From the NCBI GenBank assembly GCA_001723645.1, contig MDLC01000038.1, forward strand, positions 1 to 32,688: a stretch of 32,688 nt of DNA. Direction: 5' to 3'. This document shows, one piece after another, positions 26,744-32,688 of the stretch. Numbering within the stretch: the stretch's first letter is position 1; every line of letters begins with the position of its first letter. The stretch comes from Candidatus Endobugula sertula. Lineage in GTDB: Bacteria > Pseudomonadota > Gammaproteobacteria > Pseudomonadales > Cellvibrionaceae. The notes beneath the pieces were generated by a model. That model worked only from the letters and a program-made list of their open reading frames with translations, did not search any database and was not told the origin of the DNA. A program made the position numbers and the translations under genes.

Positions 26744-27799
26744 ATGTCAGTGATTAAAAACCATATTGTTCAGCTTTCAGCATATAAGCCACCTCTTGAA
26801 GGAAGGGACCCGGATGCTTATACCTTGTTAGATTTTAATGAGCGAACTATTCCTGTTGGTGACTCTATTAGGCAGGCCCTACATCAGTATATTGATTCTG
26901 GTCGTTTGCAAATGTATCCCTCTTATGGTGATATTGTTGAGCGTTTAGCAGATTACGCGGGTGTTGATAGTCACCAGTTAATGATTACCAATGGTTCTGA
27001 TCAAGGGATTGATTTGGTTTTTCGTGCTGTTGCAGCCCCAGGAGCTGAAGCGATTATCCCTGGGCCATCATTCGCGATATATCATCAATGCGCAAAGGTA
27101 GAGGCCATGAGCATTGTGGAGCCTCAATATACTAAGCAAGGTGGTTATCCTGTAGATCAGGTGATTTCAGCGATTACCCCTCAAACTAGAGTGATTATTG
27201 TTTCAAACCCCAATAATCCCTGTGGAACTTTGGTTTCCAGTGAGATGATTACTCGCATTGCCGATGCAGCACCCCATGCAGCTATCCTGATCGATGAATG
27301 CTACTTTGAGTTTAGTCAGCACACGATGGTACCCTCGATTAATGATTTGCCAAATATTTTTGTGACACGAACCTTTTCCAAGACTTGGGGAATGCCCTCT
27401 TTGCGCTTCGGTTACCTTATGTCAGCTCCGGAGAATATTACGGCTTTGTGTAGTGTTCGAGGCCCTTATGATATTAATCAGATGGCTATTGTTGCTGCTA
27501 AAGCGGCTTTGTCCAATCCTGATGATGTGACTGCCTATGTGAACAATATTATGCAAACATCCAAGCCGCTTTTTGAAGCTTGGCTTCAGAAGACTGGCAT
27601 TGAATATTGGAGTAGTGCGGCTAATTATTTATGGTGTTTTCCTGAATGTGCTAGGGACGTTGGAAATCATTTACAAGATCAGGGCTTTTTGGTGAGACCT
27701 AAAATGTATGGCGATACGTTGGGCCTAAGAATTACCATTGGAATACCTGAGCAGATGAAAAGCTTGATGGCGGCATGGGAAAAAATAGGGGAATCTTAA
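26744..27799 (+). CDS. HisC-like PLP-dependent aminotransferase
   Basis: Fold-type I aminotransferase of the histidinol-phosphate aminotransferase family. Motifs are LLDFNERT near the N-terminus, ITNGSDQGIDLVFRA, VIIVSNPNNPCGTLV, ILIDECYFEF, and TRTFSKTWGMPSLRFGYL with the PLP-binding Lys. I start it at ATG 26744, with GGAG at 26735-26738 five bases before; an upstream ATG at 26726 is less well placed. The protein is then 351 aa. No other his gene is nearby, so the substrate may be histidinol phosphate, an aromatic keto acid or something else. It sits between proB and rpsT, where I would not expect a HisC. Confidence 0.85.
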   Translation: MSVIKNHIVQLSAYKPPLEGRDPDAYTLLDFNERTIPVGDSIRQALHQYIDSGRLQMYPSYGDIVERLADYAGVDSHQLMITNGSDQGIDLVFRAVAAPGAEAIIPGPSFAIYHQCAKVEAMSIVEPQYTKQGGYPVDQVISAITPQTRVIIVSNPNNPCGTLVSSEMITRIADAAPHAAILIDECYFEFSQHTMVPSINDLPNIFVTRTFSKTWGMPSLRFGYLMSAPENITALCSVRGPYDINQMAIVAAKAALSNPDDVTAYVNNIMQTSKPLFEAWLQKTGIEYWSSAANYLWCFPECARDVGNHLQDQGFLVRPKMYGDTLGLRITIGIPEQMKSLMAAWEKIGES

Positions 27800-28178
27800 G
27801 TAACTATTTTATACTTGGCGTGGCTGCTTACGAGCCATCATTGTGGCCTGCTATTAAAGATGGGAAGAAAAAGAGCAATTCCTTATGAAACACGCGGTAG
27901 ACACTTTCCCTTCATGAGTGTGGAAACGTTGGAGTTATTTTCGTGTGTTGGTGTCTTGTCTTTGGTGGTCTTATCAAAAGCTTGGCTTTTTCTTTGCCCC
28001 AATGGTGAACAGGTAGTGAGACGATTTCCAGCTTGGTAAGAGTTCTATGAGTGTTTGAATAGCAATTAGCGAAAACAACTTAGGAGAGGCTTGACCTAAT
28101 AAACAGTCATTTTTGTAAGGAACTCCCTGCAATCACTGATTGCAGGGGCCTTTTGTCACTCATGGTAATTGTGTTGTT
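27800..28178. other. Intergenic region between aminotransferase and rpsT
   Basis: No convincing gene. A 74-codon ORF at 27815-28039 has no recognisable domain, no good ribosome binding site and an odd composition, so I do not call it. The region ends in the hairpin at 28125-28156 that separates the two convergent genes. Confidence 0.5.
28125..28156. terminator. Terminator between convergent aminotransferase gene and rpsT
   Basis: Perfect 10-bp stem CCCTGCAATC / GATTGCAGGG with an ACT loop (28125-28147), followed on the plus strand by GCCTTTTGT. On the minus strand the following sequence is less U-rich, so it fits plus-strand transcripts best but may serve both. Confidence 0.7.
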
Positions 28179-28445
28179 TTAAGCAGACAATGCTTTCACT
28201 TTTTTGCTTAAACGGCTCTTATGACGAGCGGCTTTATTCTTGTGAATAATCCCCTTGTTTGCCAAGCGGTCAATAACTGGAATGCTAGCTGTATAAGCTT
28301 CTTGGGCTGCATTGGCATTGCCTGCTTCTATAGCGCTAAGGACTTTCTTAATGTAAGTGCGAGTCATTGAACGTAAGCTGGCGTTGTGTTTGCGTGCCTT
28401 TTCGTTCTGAATAGCACGTTTTTTAGCTTGAGGTGAATTTGCCAC
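28179..28445 (-). CDS. rpsT: Ribosomal protein S20
   Basis: 88-aa small-subunit protein bS20. [20 protein letters not shown] and the C-terminal [20 protein letters not shown] are diagnostic. GTG start with GGAG eight or so bases upstream; non-AUG starts are known for rpsT in other gammaproteobacteria. A promoter is visible about 100 bases upstream. The leader of about 90 bases could hold the S20 autoregulatory region, not resolved here. Confidence 0.97.
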   Translation of the reverse strand: MANSPQAKKRAIQNEKARKHNASLRSMTRTYIKKVLSAIEAGNANAAQEAYTASIPVIDRLANKGIIHKNKAARHKSRLSKKVKALSA

Positions 28446-28542
28446 CGCAGTGCTCCTATATATGTGATTAAAAGATCAATCTGTATATTTAGAATCATGG
28501 GACTGGCCATTAGACCACATGATATGAAATTTAGGGTGCGAC

Positions 28543-28570
28543 AGTGTACCAGTGAAATCTATAATGTCAA
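28543..28570 (-). promoter_or_regulatory. Predicted sigma70 promoter of rpsT
   Basis: Read on the minus strand: -35 TTGACA (28570-28565, perfect), 16-base spacer, -10 TACACT (28548-28543). It points to rpsT and gives a leader of about 90 bases. Confidence 0.65.
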
Positions 28571-28618
28571 GGTTTTGTCGATGAATGAAGCGCTGTTATG
28601 TGCCAATGGAGCTGCTAC

Positions 28619-28941
28619 CTAATCCTCTGGTAGGCACTTTATGCACGAATGACAAAGAGCGTAGTGGTCCAGTAAAACGGCAAACATTTTAATCGCGTTA
28701 TCTAGTGCGGCTTTCGTCAATGCAGTATCCGGCGTATGTGACGTGGCATACCCCACAACTTCACGAGAATCCAAGTCAAGCACACAGGCCAGATAACGCC
28801 AGCCTTCATGGCTGCGTATTTGCGGTCAATTCCTGCCATTCAGGTAATAATGCCTTTTCTTGGCAACACCACAGCATAACCTTTATTTCGCAACTCACGC
28901 TGTAAACGACGTTTGTCATACGTTTGATGGGAGTCCTCATC
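28619..28941 (-). pseudogene. IS3-type transposase (orfB) remnant
   Basis: Minus-strand translation gives two pieces of an IS3-family OrfB. The upstream piece, DEDSHQTYDKRRLQRELRNK (then GYAVVLPRKG), is the HTH_21-like region. The downstream piece, EGWRYLACVLDLDSREVVGY (then ATSHTPDTALTKAALDNAI), is the start of the DDE integrase core. The two lie in different frames with an internal deletion between, and the protein stops early at 28619. It is clearly dead. Terminal inverted repeats were not found. Confidence 0.82.
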
Positions 28942-28982
28942 GGACTATTGTTGAAAATGAGTATGCTCTTGAAAGTGATGGC

Positions 28983-29017
28983 CCTCTGTAGACTATGGGT
29001 AGTAAAGGCTACAGAGG
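28983..29017 (+). repeat. 9-bp inverted repeat followed by a T-run
   Basis: CCTCTGTAG (28983-28991) pairs with CTACAGAGG (29009-29017) across a 17-base loop, with CCTTTTTT a few bases later. It could be a weak terminator or a mobile-element end next to the IS3 remnant. The rest of 28942-29078 holds no gene that I can see. Confidence 0.45.
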
Positions 29018-29078
29018 ATTATGCCTTTTTTGGAGCTATATCCCCAGGCTGATAACTTTGTTAGTAGTTTTAAAAAAA

Positions 29079-29574
29079 TCAAATTTTCTTGCCGTAAACA
29101 ACCTTCCCTGAAGAGACAGCTTCCACCCAAATGTGAGCATTAAACTTATCAATCAAAGTCATTTTAACAAAATAATTTTCGCCTTCATTCACTAAAAAAT
29201 CAGAAATCAAAAACTCTTTAGATGTAGACCACCCATAACCATCACGAACACCAATAAAGCGGACTTTGATATTTGATTTTGAATTTGAAGGAATGGCTAT
29301 CGATTGCACCCCTTTAGGGATAACAACTGAGCCTCCCAAGGCAGCATTATAATCAACGCCATTCACTTCACTAGCAAAAAGATAATAATTTAAGCCATTA
29401 TTTTTTTCTGATTGGAAAAAAATACATGAATATTCTTTACCTTTTTTTTCGTATATATCAGATAAAAAAACAACTATCACTAGGACGATTGTTACTATTA
29501 AAAGATTTATATGGATTGGATACGAAACAACCAGATAATAAACAACAAAACACTAATATTGATACTATTTTCAA
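29079..29574 (-). pseudogene. Frameshifted lipoprotein gene, function unknown
   Basis: Reading the minus strand from TTG 29574 (AAGGTG about 5 bases upstream) gives a lipoprotein signal peptide, LKIVSILVFCCLLSGC, with the lipobox Cys at residue 16. It is followed by FVSNPYKSFNS and a stop at 29458. The rest of the protein is in the next frame: a 133-codon ORF ending at 29079, with KKGKEYSCIFFQSEKNNGLN, YNAALGGSVVIPKGVQSIAI and a C-terminal FNAHIWVEAVSSGKVVYGKK. The frames meet at a T7 tract (29464-29470 on the plus strand). Losing one T would restore a single ORF of about 164 residues. I do not recognise the family. A 77-base exact copy of its middle lies at the window end (32612-32688). Confidence 0.7.
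29333..29409. repeat. 77-bp exact direct repeat, copy 1
   Basis: Identical to 32612-32688, offset 3279 bases. It lies inside the frameshifted lipoprotein gene. Identity breaks at 29332/32611; at the other end it continues up to the window edge, so the true repeat may be longer. Confidence 0.97.
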
Positions 29575-29639
29575 AACTACACCTTACTAATGATTAATGA
29601 CTAACACCTTGCTAAAGGGAATACGGAACAGCGCGTAGT

Positions 29640-29880
29640 GTTTCCCGTGGAGGCCACGCTTTTTGTGGTCAGAGTAAACTTGAGCAACTTGTATGGATAA
29701 TGTCCCATATAAACCTACTTGAGTTTAAGGTAGGGCCCGTAACCTAGTAGTAGCTAGTTTACCGGTGTTGTAGTCCGATAAGCACCTGATCATAAAGATC
29801 GTTAACAAGCGTGGACGCAACACCGCCCCGATTTTAACTCGAACAGTCGAATGAGCCCCGAGCTCGAATTTAGCAAGGTT
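29640..29880 (+). ncRNA. Putative IS110-type bridge-RNA (structured leader) region
   Basis: This is the non-coding sequence just upstream of an IS110-type transposase start. It is GC-richer than its surroundings and structured. Hairpins are GGCCAC/GTGGTC at 29652-29670, CTAG-CTAG at about 29737-29750, and a larger stem GGTGTTG-x2-GTCC pairing with GGAC-x-CAACACC at 29764-29824. IS110-group elements are known to encode a bridge RNA in the 5' non-coding end, which guides target choice. Position and structure fit. The element is disabled, so the RNA is probably a relic. The exact ends are not determined. Confidence 0.5.
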
Positions 29881-29888
29881 GAGACATT

Positions 29889-30114
29889 ATGGCAAACCTA
29901 AAAAGGGTAAGTCTACAATTAATGTGGGGATTGATGTCAGTAAATCATTTTGGATATCACCATCCATGAGAAACAGATCCACTTTCAAGAAGCAGATGAT
30001 GCACAGGGCATCAACAATATTCTCAAGCGGTTAAGCTATTACCAAGTGGAACGCATCGTTATGGAAGCCACTAGACGCTATGAGTTTGCATTAGCCGAAG
30101 CCTGCTATATCAAA
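29889..30114 (+). pseudogene. IS110-family transposase, N-terminal fragment with two frameshifts
   Basis: Reading across three frames gives KPKKGKSTINVGIDVSKS, then DITIHEKQIHFQEADDAQGI, then LKRLSYYQVERIVMEATRRY and EFALAEACYIKG. GIDVSK carries the first Asp of the DEDD RuvC-like site and MEAT the Glu region, both typical of IS110. A base is missing near GCAAACC (29891-29898), and another shift occurs at the TTTT tract (29948-29951). The coding region is cut at 30115 by the left end of an IS5-like element. The continuation expected after the insertion is not found on its far side, so the remainder is deleted. Confidence 0.82.
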
Positions 30115-30838
30115 GGGTCTTGTCGGTTAATAGCCTAAATTATGCGATAATTTGTTAAAATTTTGTTTGAACCTATTTATGGTTATGAGCAAACGCGATC
30201 AACACAGTTTATTTCTGACGCTTGATAGCCTGGTTCCGGAGAAGCATCCGTATCGCCAGTTGGATCAAGTCATTTCCTTTTCAGAACTCAGCGCCCCCTA
30301 CCAGTCGCTTTACTCAGCCAAAGGCCGGAAGGAGAAAGGCGTCGAATTTGGCTTGCGTACTTTGGTGTTGCAATTTATGGAAGACCTGGGCGACCGAGAG
30401 ATGGAGCGCTATCTTCAAGAAAATAAGGCCGGCAAATGGTTTTGTGACGTGGGGCTAGGGGAGAAAATACCCGATCACCGTTATTTTGGTGATTGTCGTA
30501 AACGCTTGGGAACAGAAAGGTTAATGGATGTGTTTTCCTTGGTGCGTGATAGTTTAAATTTGCTCATCGCAATAAGCGTGTTCGTTATCGAGGTTTAAAG
30601 AAAGTGCAATTTCAGGTAGGCATTCGAGCACTGGTTTTTCATCTCAAGCGTGTGATGGCATTGAGCATTCAGAAAATTGAGTGATTGCCTGCTTAGGATA
30701 AATCCGCCTGCTATCCGGTCAACAGGTCGTTTAGAGGCGGCAATTGCTGAAATTATCAGCAGATAACGCCATGCAGATCGCTATTTGATCAAAATTAGCT
30801 TGATTTTATCTTTCAAATTCCATTATCCGACAAGCCCC
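30115..30838 (+). mobile_element. Internally deleted IS5-like element with inverted repeats
   Basis: About 724 bp bounded by 19-base inverted repeats: left GGGTCTTGTCGGTTAATAG (30115-30133), right GGGGCTTGTCGGATAATGG read inwards (30838-30820), 16 of 19 identical. It contains the two ends of a transposase gene with the catalytic core deleted. It could not move alone, but could be mobilised if a full-length relative exists. No clear target duplication is visible at its edges. It sits in the IS110 remnant. Confidence 0.82.
30185..30684 (+). pseudogene. IS5/IS1182-like transposase with deleted core
   Basis: The N-terminal part, SKRDQHSLFLTLDSLVPEKH, with GVEFGLRTLVLQFMEDLGDR, RYLQENKAGKWFCDVGLGEK and IPDHRYFGDCRKRL, is the typical N-terminal (DUF772-like) domain of IS5/IS1182 transposases. 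After about 125 codons the frame shifts to AHRNKRVRYRGLKKVQFQVG and then IRALVFHLKRV, which is the C-terminal end of the same family. The DDE core in between is missing. Start ATG 30179 or 30185; no good ribosome binding site. Confidence 0.82.
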
Positions 30839-31004
30839 TCATATGATATTTTTGTTCATCAGCTCGCGGATTTGCTCCAGGCTTCCTCCTGACCATCCTT
30901 CGCGGGTTGGCTCCCTTAGTGGTTATCGTCTAATAACAACACGGTAAGCGACGGTGACTTGCTTACAGAGGACTTTCCTCTCATGAGTTAATGCCCATGT
31001 CGGG
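30839..31004. other. Non-coding stretch, probable tail of a lost cassette
   Basis: No ORF. GC-rich blocks (around 30863-30920 and 30990-31004) alternate with AT-rich sequence. The segment between the IS5-like element and the first attC-like site may be the 3' part of a gene cassette whose front was removed. I could not identify it. Confidence 0.35.
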
Positions 31005-31074
31005 CGTACACAAGTCAATCAACTCGCCGGACGCAGCACAGCTGTGCCGGTTATTGAGGAGTTATAAAGCGATT
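31005..31074 (+). other. attC-like recombination site A
   Basis: The left arm contains L''-type TCAATCAAC, and the right arm contains GTTATTGA followed by GGA and GTTATAA. The arms pair as TCAAT-(C)-AAC, the unpaired C being the extrahelical base typical of integron attC sites. Short unpaired spacers (AAG / GGA) separate it from the outer boxes. The R''-side box (CGTACAC) deviates from consensus by one key base. The middle forms a GC-rich hairpin region (CGCCGG ... CCGG). Confidence 0.55.
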
Positions 31075-31326
31075 TAAGGCATAGTGTTTAAAAAAACAGC
31101 TTGTCGCTTAAAGCAACAATGGTTTATTATTAGGCAGTCTCGGTGTCAAGGCAGAAGCGTGTATTCACTTCTGTAGCTTCGTTCTTGGTGCCACGAGTTA
31201 TTTTAGTCAGTGTGACAAGTTCGGTGTTCTACATTTTGGTAGCTATAAGCTAATCCATCAAGTTCATTAATCTCGGTATTCTTACACTTTCTATTTAAGC
31301 AACAGCGTGTACTTTAAGTATCGCTG
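31075..31326. other. Cassette without recognisable gene
   Basis: About 250 bases between two attC-like sites. No ORF longer than a few dozen codons and no recognisable RNA. It may be a non-coding cassette or hold a degraded gene. Confidence 0.35.
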
Positions 31327-31379
31327 TTATAACAAAGCGGTCAACGCAAAAACGCTTGCCGTTTACCACGGCGTTAGAA
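31327..31379 (+). other. attC-like recombination site B
   Basis: TTATAAC, spacer AAAGC, GGTCAACG on the left; CGTTTACC, spacer ACGGC, GTTAGAA on the right. This gives the R''-spacer-L'' ... L'-spacer-R' order with the invariant AAC/GTT pair. It ends 28 bases before the DUF2059 gene, as expected when a cassette begins just after an attC. Confidence 0.55.
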
Positions 31380-31407
31380 TTCATCAATTATACAAATGGG
31401 AGTAAAA

Positions 31408-31824
31408 ATGAATATCTTAAAATTCTTAATTATCGGGGTAACACTAATTCTAGCGACTACTAGTAGTGTATATGCTGAAGAAGATCACAAGGTGCTAGCC
31501 ATTGAGTATTTGAAATTATCAAAAGCTAAAGAAACTGTCGACATGACAATTGAAGCTTATGTTGAACAATTATCAAGTCAAAAGCCTCATTCAAATAAAG
31601 AGAGTATCAGAACGTTTTTCAACACCTATATGGGCTGGGAGGTTTTGAAAGAGCCCGCCATTAAGCTGGTGTCTGATTCATTATCAGTTAATGAGCTGAA
31701 AGATATTAATAATTTCTATAAAACAGATACTGGGCGCTCTTTAGCTAAAAAATCACCAAAAATGGCGGCGGACCTTTCGAATCTGATTGCTGTTAATTTA
31801 CAAAAAGCCATGAAAAGTATGTAA
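31408..31824 (+). CDS. DUF2059-type secreted protein
   Basis: 138-aa protein with a clear signal peptide (MNILKFLIIGVTLILATTSS then VYAEE, cleavage after AYA-like VYA). The mature part is an alpha-helical domain resembling DUF2059: IKLVSDSLSVNELKDINNFY, then KTDTGRSLAKKSPKM. I start it at ATG 31408 because GGGAG (31398-31402) is 5 bases before; the in-frame ATG at 31396 overlaps that site. Probably periplasmic; function unknown. It is flanked by attC-like sites, so it looks like an integron cassette gene. Confidence 0.78.
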   Translation: MNILKFLIIGVTLILATTSSVYAEEDHKVLAIEYLKLSKAKETVDMTIEAYVEQLSSQKPHSNKESIRTFFNTYMGWEVLKEPAIKLVSDSLSVNELKDINNFYKTDTGRSLAKKSPKMAADLSNLIAVNLQKAMKSM

Positions 31825-31835
31825 CAGCCAAAATA

Positions 31836-31919
31836 ATTCTAACAAGTGTAGTCACTCGGAAAAATTTTTCGGAGGCGAAGCCGTAGCAAAAGTTTTTCCG
31901 ATGCTACAGGCATTATGCA
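31836..31919 (+). other. attC-like recombination site C
   Basis: TTCTAAC with spacer AAG starts the left arm, which continues TGTAGTCACTCGGAAAAA. The right arm, TTTTTCCGATGCTACA, pairs with it leaving unpaired bases, then GGC and ATTATGC. The imperfect long hairpin with bulged bases is attC-like, though R' has A for the invariant G. It follows the DUF2059 stop by 12 bases. Confidence 0.55.
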
Positions 31920-31946
31920 TTAAACACTATTAAATAAGGAGAAAAA

Positions 31947-32429
31947 ATGAAAAGTATTAGGTCTTTATTAGTTATCGTAACAGTAAGCCTAGTATCTGCA
32001 TGTGCAGCACCTAGATATACCGGAACGCAAATATCAAATGATATAATAAATGAAAAGCCAGAAGTTGTGATTGTAGAAGACGCGGCTACTAAACAGAGCT
32101 TTTTAAATACTATCAAAAAATGGCTGGCTAAGAATGGCTACAATTATAAAGTGGCAAAAGACGGTTCGAGCCACAATCTGGAAAAATTAACAATAGAGTA
32201 TGTTGGTCACTGGAAATGGGATCTAGCTTTGTATTTAAGCAAGGCAAAAATAGAAGCCTTTCATCAAGGGCAACGAATCGCAGAGGTGGAAGACAAGGCT
32301 CCAAATAGTTTCAATACAAACAAATTTAGCCATGCTGAAGGGCGTATCGAATATATGCTTGAAGTTTTGTTTGGTAAAATATCCTCTGCAGATGCAACAG
32401 AAGCCATTAAACCATCGAAGCAGGAATAA
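31947..32429 (+). CDS. Small lipoprotein (Sbal_3080-like)
   Basis: 160-aa lipoprotein. The signal peptide MKSIRSLLVIVTVSLVSAC ends in a good lipobox (LVSAC, Cys19), and the ribosome binding site TAAGGAG lies 5-6 bases upstream. The mature domain contains VVIVEDAATKQSFLNTIKKW, YVGHWKWDLALYLSKAKIEA and KFSHAEGRIEYMLEVLFGK. The pattern resembles the Sbal_3080 lipoprotein family as I remember it; this is not certain. No Gly-Asp retention problem at Cys+1/+2 (A-A), so it would go to the outer membrane. It lies directly after an attC-like site and so looks like an integron cassette gene. Confidence 0.75.
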   Translation: MKSIRSLLVIVTVSLVSACAAPRYTGTQISNDIINEKPEVVIVEDAATKQSFLNTIKKWLAKNGYNYKVAKDGSSHNLEKLTIEYVGHWKWDLALYLSKAKIEAFHQGQRIAEVEDKAPNSFNTNKFSHAEGRIEYMLEVLFGKISSADATEAIKPSKQE

Positions 32430-32435
32430 TGCATA

Positions 32436-32611
32436 ATCGGGTAAGAGCGAGTATCTAGCTCGCTTTCCCCACATCACCGTACAAGCGGGTCTGCATACGG
32501 CGGTCCAACTCACTTACCCGTTAGGTGTAGTAGTTCAACAGGCCGCAACCTTGATCTGACAGATAGTAGTTACCTGACAGAAGCAGCTAAAGCAGGCGTA
32601 CTGTCCGATAA
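32436..32611 (-). mobile_element. Group II intron 3' end remnant (domains V-VI)
   Basis: On the minus strand, CCGCCGTATGCAGACCCGCT followed by TGTACGGTGATGTGGG has the shape of the domain V region after bacterial group IIC reverse-transcriptase ORFs. Pairing is CCGTA with TACGG (32477-32481 / 32496-32500). A domain VI-like hairpin (AGCGAG / CTCGCT, 32447-32465) and a C-T-T-A-C-C-C-G end follow. The upstream ~90 bases carry no intact reverse transcriptase. The remnant is cut at 32611 by the start of the 77-bp repeat. Class C introns often insert in attC sites, which fits the setting. Confidence 0.6.
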
Positions 32612-32688
32612 CTCCCAAGGCAGCATTATAATCAACGCCATTCACTTCACTAGCAAAAAGATAATAATTTAAGCCATTATTTTTTTCT
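32612..32688. repeat. 77-bp exact direct repeat, copy 2 (runs off the window)
   Basis: Identical to 29333-29409 and in the same orientation. It is the middle of a second copy of the minus-strand lipoprotein gene. Its C-terminal coding half (lower coordinates) is absent here, replaced by the group II intron remnant. The N-terminal part would lie beyond the window. Confidence 0.97.

Noticed and set aside
27815-28039. 74-codon plus-strand ORF after the aminotransferase gene
   Set aside because: No domain, no good ribosome binding site, composition unlike its neighbours; it lies in a gap that ends in a terminator. Probably chance.
28705-28905. 66-codon plus-strand ORF downstream of rpsT's promoter
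   Set aside because: It is the antisense of the IS3 transposase remnant, whose minus-strand translation is recognisable.
32235-32513. 92-codon minus-strand ORF opposite the lipoprotein gene
   Set aside because: It runs through the group II intron remnant and then antisense to a convincing lipoprotein gene; its first residues come from structural RNA.

Overview
The window reads as the chromosome of an AT-leaning gammaproteobacterium, probably marine or host-associated. The best evidence is the housekeeping block ispB / rplU-rpmA-obgE-proB / rpsT, a gene set commonly found together in Gammaproteobacteria. The species cannot be named from sequence alone.

Region 1 (about 1-20400) is an exopolysaccharide (EPS) locus, almost entirely on the + strand. 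It opens with a WcaJ/VpsL-type polyprenyl-phosphate sugar transferase (253-1695). Three tiny, coupled membrane ORFs follow, one of them only 43 codons long (1977-2108). Next come a GT2 glycosyltransferase on the opposite strand, a three-domain adenylation / carrier-protein / serine-acetyltransferase-like fusion (3870-5948), a second GT2, a Wzx-type flippase and a Wzy-type polymerase. A dTDP-L-rhamnose cassette (rfbBACD) and an Sfp-type phosphopantetheinyl transferase (13548-14300) come after. The export module is outer-membrane beta-barrel, short OPX/Wza-like protein, Wzc-type tyrosine autokinase, PHP-type tyrosine phosphatase and a VpsP-like protein, resembling the Vibrio vps-II order (VpsM-N-O-P). 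The simplest reading is a Wzx/Wzy-dependent, rhamnose-containing EPS. The carrier-protein enzyme, activated by the local phosphopantetheinyl transferase, may add an acyl or aminoacyl decoration.

Region 2 (20407-28570) is core genome: pgi and ispB on the minus strand, then rplU, rpmA, obgE, proB and a HisC-like aminotransferase on the plus strand, then rpsT on the minus strand. Good sigma70-type promoters are visible for ispB, rplU and rpsT, and a strong terminator follows rpmA. Behind rplU lies the decayed remnant of a C-terminal helix-hairpin-helix extension of L21.

Region 3 (28570-32688) is an accessory region rich in mobile-element debris. It holds an IS3-type transposase fragment, a frameshifted lipoprotein gene, the left part of an IS110-type element with a structured leader that may be a bridge-RNA gene, and an internally deleted IS5-like element with recognisable inverted repeats. 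Beyond these lie small promoterless-looking cassettes separated by attC-like sites, carrying a DUF2059 protein and a small lipoprotein, and the 3' end of a group II intron. The window ends inside an exact 77-bp direct repeat of the frameshifted lipoprotein gene. The best overall reading is a fragment of a sedentary chromosomal integron damaged by insertions. No integrase, CRISPR array, tRNA or rRNA was seen.
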